Positions 7,470 through 8,124 of a stretch of 8,124 bases of DNA are shown in pieces. The notes under the pieces are model-generated. The model had not been told where the DNA came from. It did no database searches and saw only the letters and a program-made list of their open reading frames with translations. The stretch's first letter is position 1, and every line of letters begins with the position of its first letter. This stretch comes from Lentisphaeria bacterium (GTDB lineage Bacteria > Verrucomicrobiota > Lentisphaeria > Victivallales > UBA1829). Location: NCBI GenBank assembly GCA_017540385.1, contig JAFYBD010000227.1:1-8124 (forward strand), given 5' to 3'. Position numbers and translations under genes: made by a program.

Positions 7470-7479
7470 CTCCCCGTCC

Positions 7480-8124
7480 ATGAAAACGAATCATCCTCTG
7501 CAATCCCGGGCCGTCCGGGTCTTTCTGACCTTTGTCATCGCGTTTTCCGCCTGCTGGCTCTGCAGCTGCCGGAGCGTGCCGATCTCGGGACGGTCGCAGT
7601 TCCTGCTGACGACCGAGTCGTACGAGAACGAGCTCGGCGTGGACGCTTACGAGGAGTACAAGAAGGAATATCCGGTGAGCAAGAACAGAGAGTACACCCA
7701 GGCGCTCGACCGCTGCGGCAACGCGATCAAATCCGTGGCCGGGCAGGACGATTTCGCATGGGAGTTCACCGTGCTGGATTCCGAGATCAAGAACGCGTTC
7801 TGTCTGCCGGGCGGCAAGGTGGCGGTCTACAGCGGCATCATGGACGACATGAACAACGAGGCGGAACTGGCGTTCGTGGTCGCGCACGAGATCGGGCACG
7901 CCATCGCACGTCACGGAGGCGAGAAAATGACGCGTTCCATCCTGCAGTCCGTCGGGGCAGTCCTCGTGTCCTCCATCTTCGACAACGAGCTCATCGACGC
8001 GGTCTACGGCACCGGCACCGAACTCGGCGTGATGCTGCCGTACAGCCGCAGCAACGAATCCGAAGCTGACGCCATCGGGCTGATCCTGATGGCCCGGGCG
8101 GGGTATGACCCGAGCGCGTCCTAC
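7480..8124 (+). CDS. M48-family zinc metalloprotease, probable lipoprotein (3' end missing)
   Basis: 215 residues are present and the frame is open to the window edge. Residues 1-30 form a signal peptide: a basic start (MKTNHPLQSRAVR), a hydrophobic core (VFLTFVIAFSACWL) and then several cysteines. Cys30 in LCSC is the likeliest lipidated residue, although FSAC at Cys25 is an alternative; neither fits the lipobox perfectly. The peptidase domain shows FCLPGGKVAVYSGI, the zinc site HEIGH (His136, Glu137, His140) within VVAHEIGHAIARH, and the ExxxD motif ESEAD, whose Glu193 is the expected third zinc ligand, preceded by YSRSN. This is the pattern of periplasmic M48 peptidases such as LoiP and BepA of E. 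coli, which take part in outer-membrane protein quality control. The role here is inferred from family only. A C-terminal TPR region as in BepA would lie beyond the window. The gene has its own promoter at 7342-7370 and is transcribed divergently from the C39-like protein gene. Confidence 0.92.
   Translation, partial: MKTNHPLQSRAVRVFLTFVIAFSACWLCSCRSVPISGRSQFLLTTESYENELGVDAYEEYKKEYPVSKNREYTQALDRCGNAIKSVAGQDDFAWEFTVLDSEIKNAFCLPGGKVAVYSGIMDDMNNEAELAFVVAHEIGHAIARHGGEKMTRSILQSVGAVLVSSIFDNELIDAVYGTGTELGVMLPYSRSNESEADAIGLILMARAGYDPSASY

Larger units (their letters stand above)
7174..7479. other. Divergent intergenic region between the C39-like protein and the M48 protease
   Basis: This gene-free stretch of 306 bases contains two back-to-back promoters (- strand 7246-7273 and + strand 7342-7370), the - strand leader of about 66 bases, and a + strand leader of about 100 bases with two hairpins. 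The stretch between the promoters (7274-7341) is GC-rich, with a seven-base T-run at 7324-7330 lying about 50 bases upstream of the predicted + transcription start, where an UP element would sit. I see no RNA gene in it. Confidence 0.6.

Noticed and set aside
7453..7914. 153-codon open frame on the - strand opposite the M48 gene
   Set aside because: It is antisense to a signal peptide and a zinc-protease motif that read well on the + strand, and it shows no family resemblance.

Overview
The window is GC-rich bacterial DNA with strong GC bias at third codon positions, which leaves long but meaningless open frames on the opposite strands. It holds five genes and two informative intergenic regions. 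The organism is most likely a PVC-superphylum bacterium, and Lentisphaerota (Victivallis-like) is my best guess. The reasons are a large surface-type protein combining a C39-like peptidase, AIDA-type repeats and FG-GAP-like repeats, a bacterial copy of the archaeal-type IMP cyclohydrolase PurO, and a lysyl-tRNA synthetase with an SPGYSELND lysine-pocket motif. This placement rests on remembered family resemblance, not on a search.

Left part (2-4065, + strand): a co-directional cluster of housekeeping genes. It starts with lysS (class II lysyl-tRNA synthetase, 5' end cut off by the window). After 60 bases comes purO (IMP cyclohydrolase, last step of purine synthesis). After a gap of only 11 bases comes a UvrD/Rep/PcrA-type 3'-5' DNA helicase that starts at GTG 1978. 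Each downstream gene has its own Shine-Dalgarno sequence, and no promoter or terminator is obvious inside the cluster, so it probably forms one transcript.

Middle (4066-4272): the gap between convergent genes. It is filled by a 43-bp tandem repeat (three full copies and a 26-base partial one). Each unit carries two small inverted repeats whose arms overlap at the copy junctions, so neighbouring hairpins would compete. No classical intrinsic terminator with a T-run is visible for either gene, and the array may do that job.

Right part: on the - strand (7173 down to 4273) lies a 966-residue multidomain protein: C39-like cysteine peptidase, CARDB-like domain, AIDA-type beta-helix repeats, a linker domain and six FG-GAP-like repeats. 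It has neither a Sec signal peptide nor a recognisable autotransporter barrel. A strong sigma70-type promoter (TTGACA-16-TATAGT) fixes its start at ATG 7173 rather than at the more distant in-frame ATG 7266, which lies inside the promoter spacer. Divergently, a promoter at 7342-7370 (TTGAAA-17-TATATT) with a perfect palindrome over its -10 box drives a leader of about 100 bases with two hairpins. That leader precedes a lipoprotein-like M48 zinc metalloprotease (HEIGH ... ESEAD), which runs off the right edge.

The lysS-purO-helicase cluster looks like ordinary core metabolism. The peptidase-adhesin protein with its divergent M48 protease, and the repeat array beside it, are the unusual part of the window.
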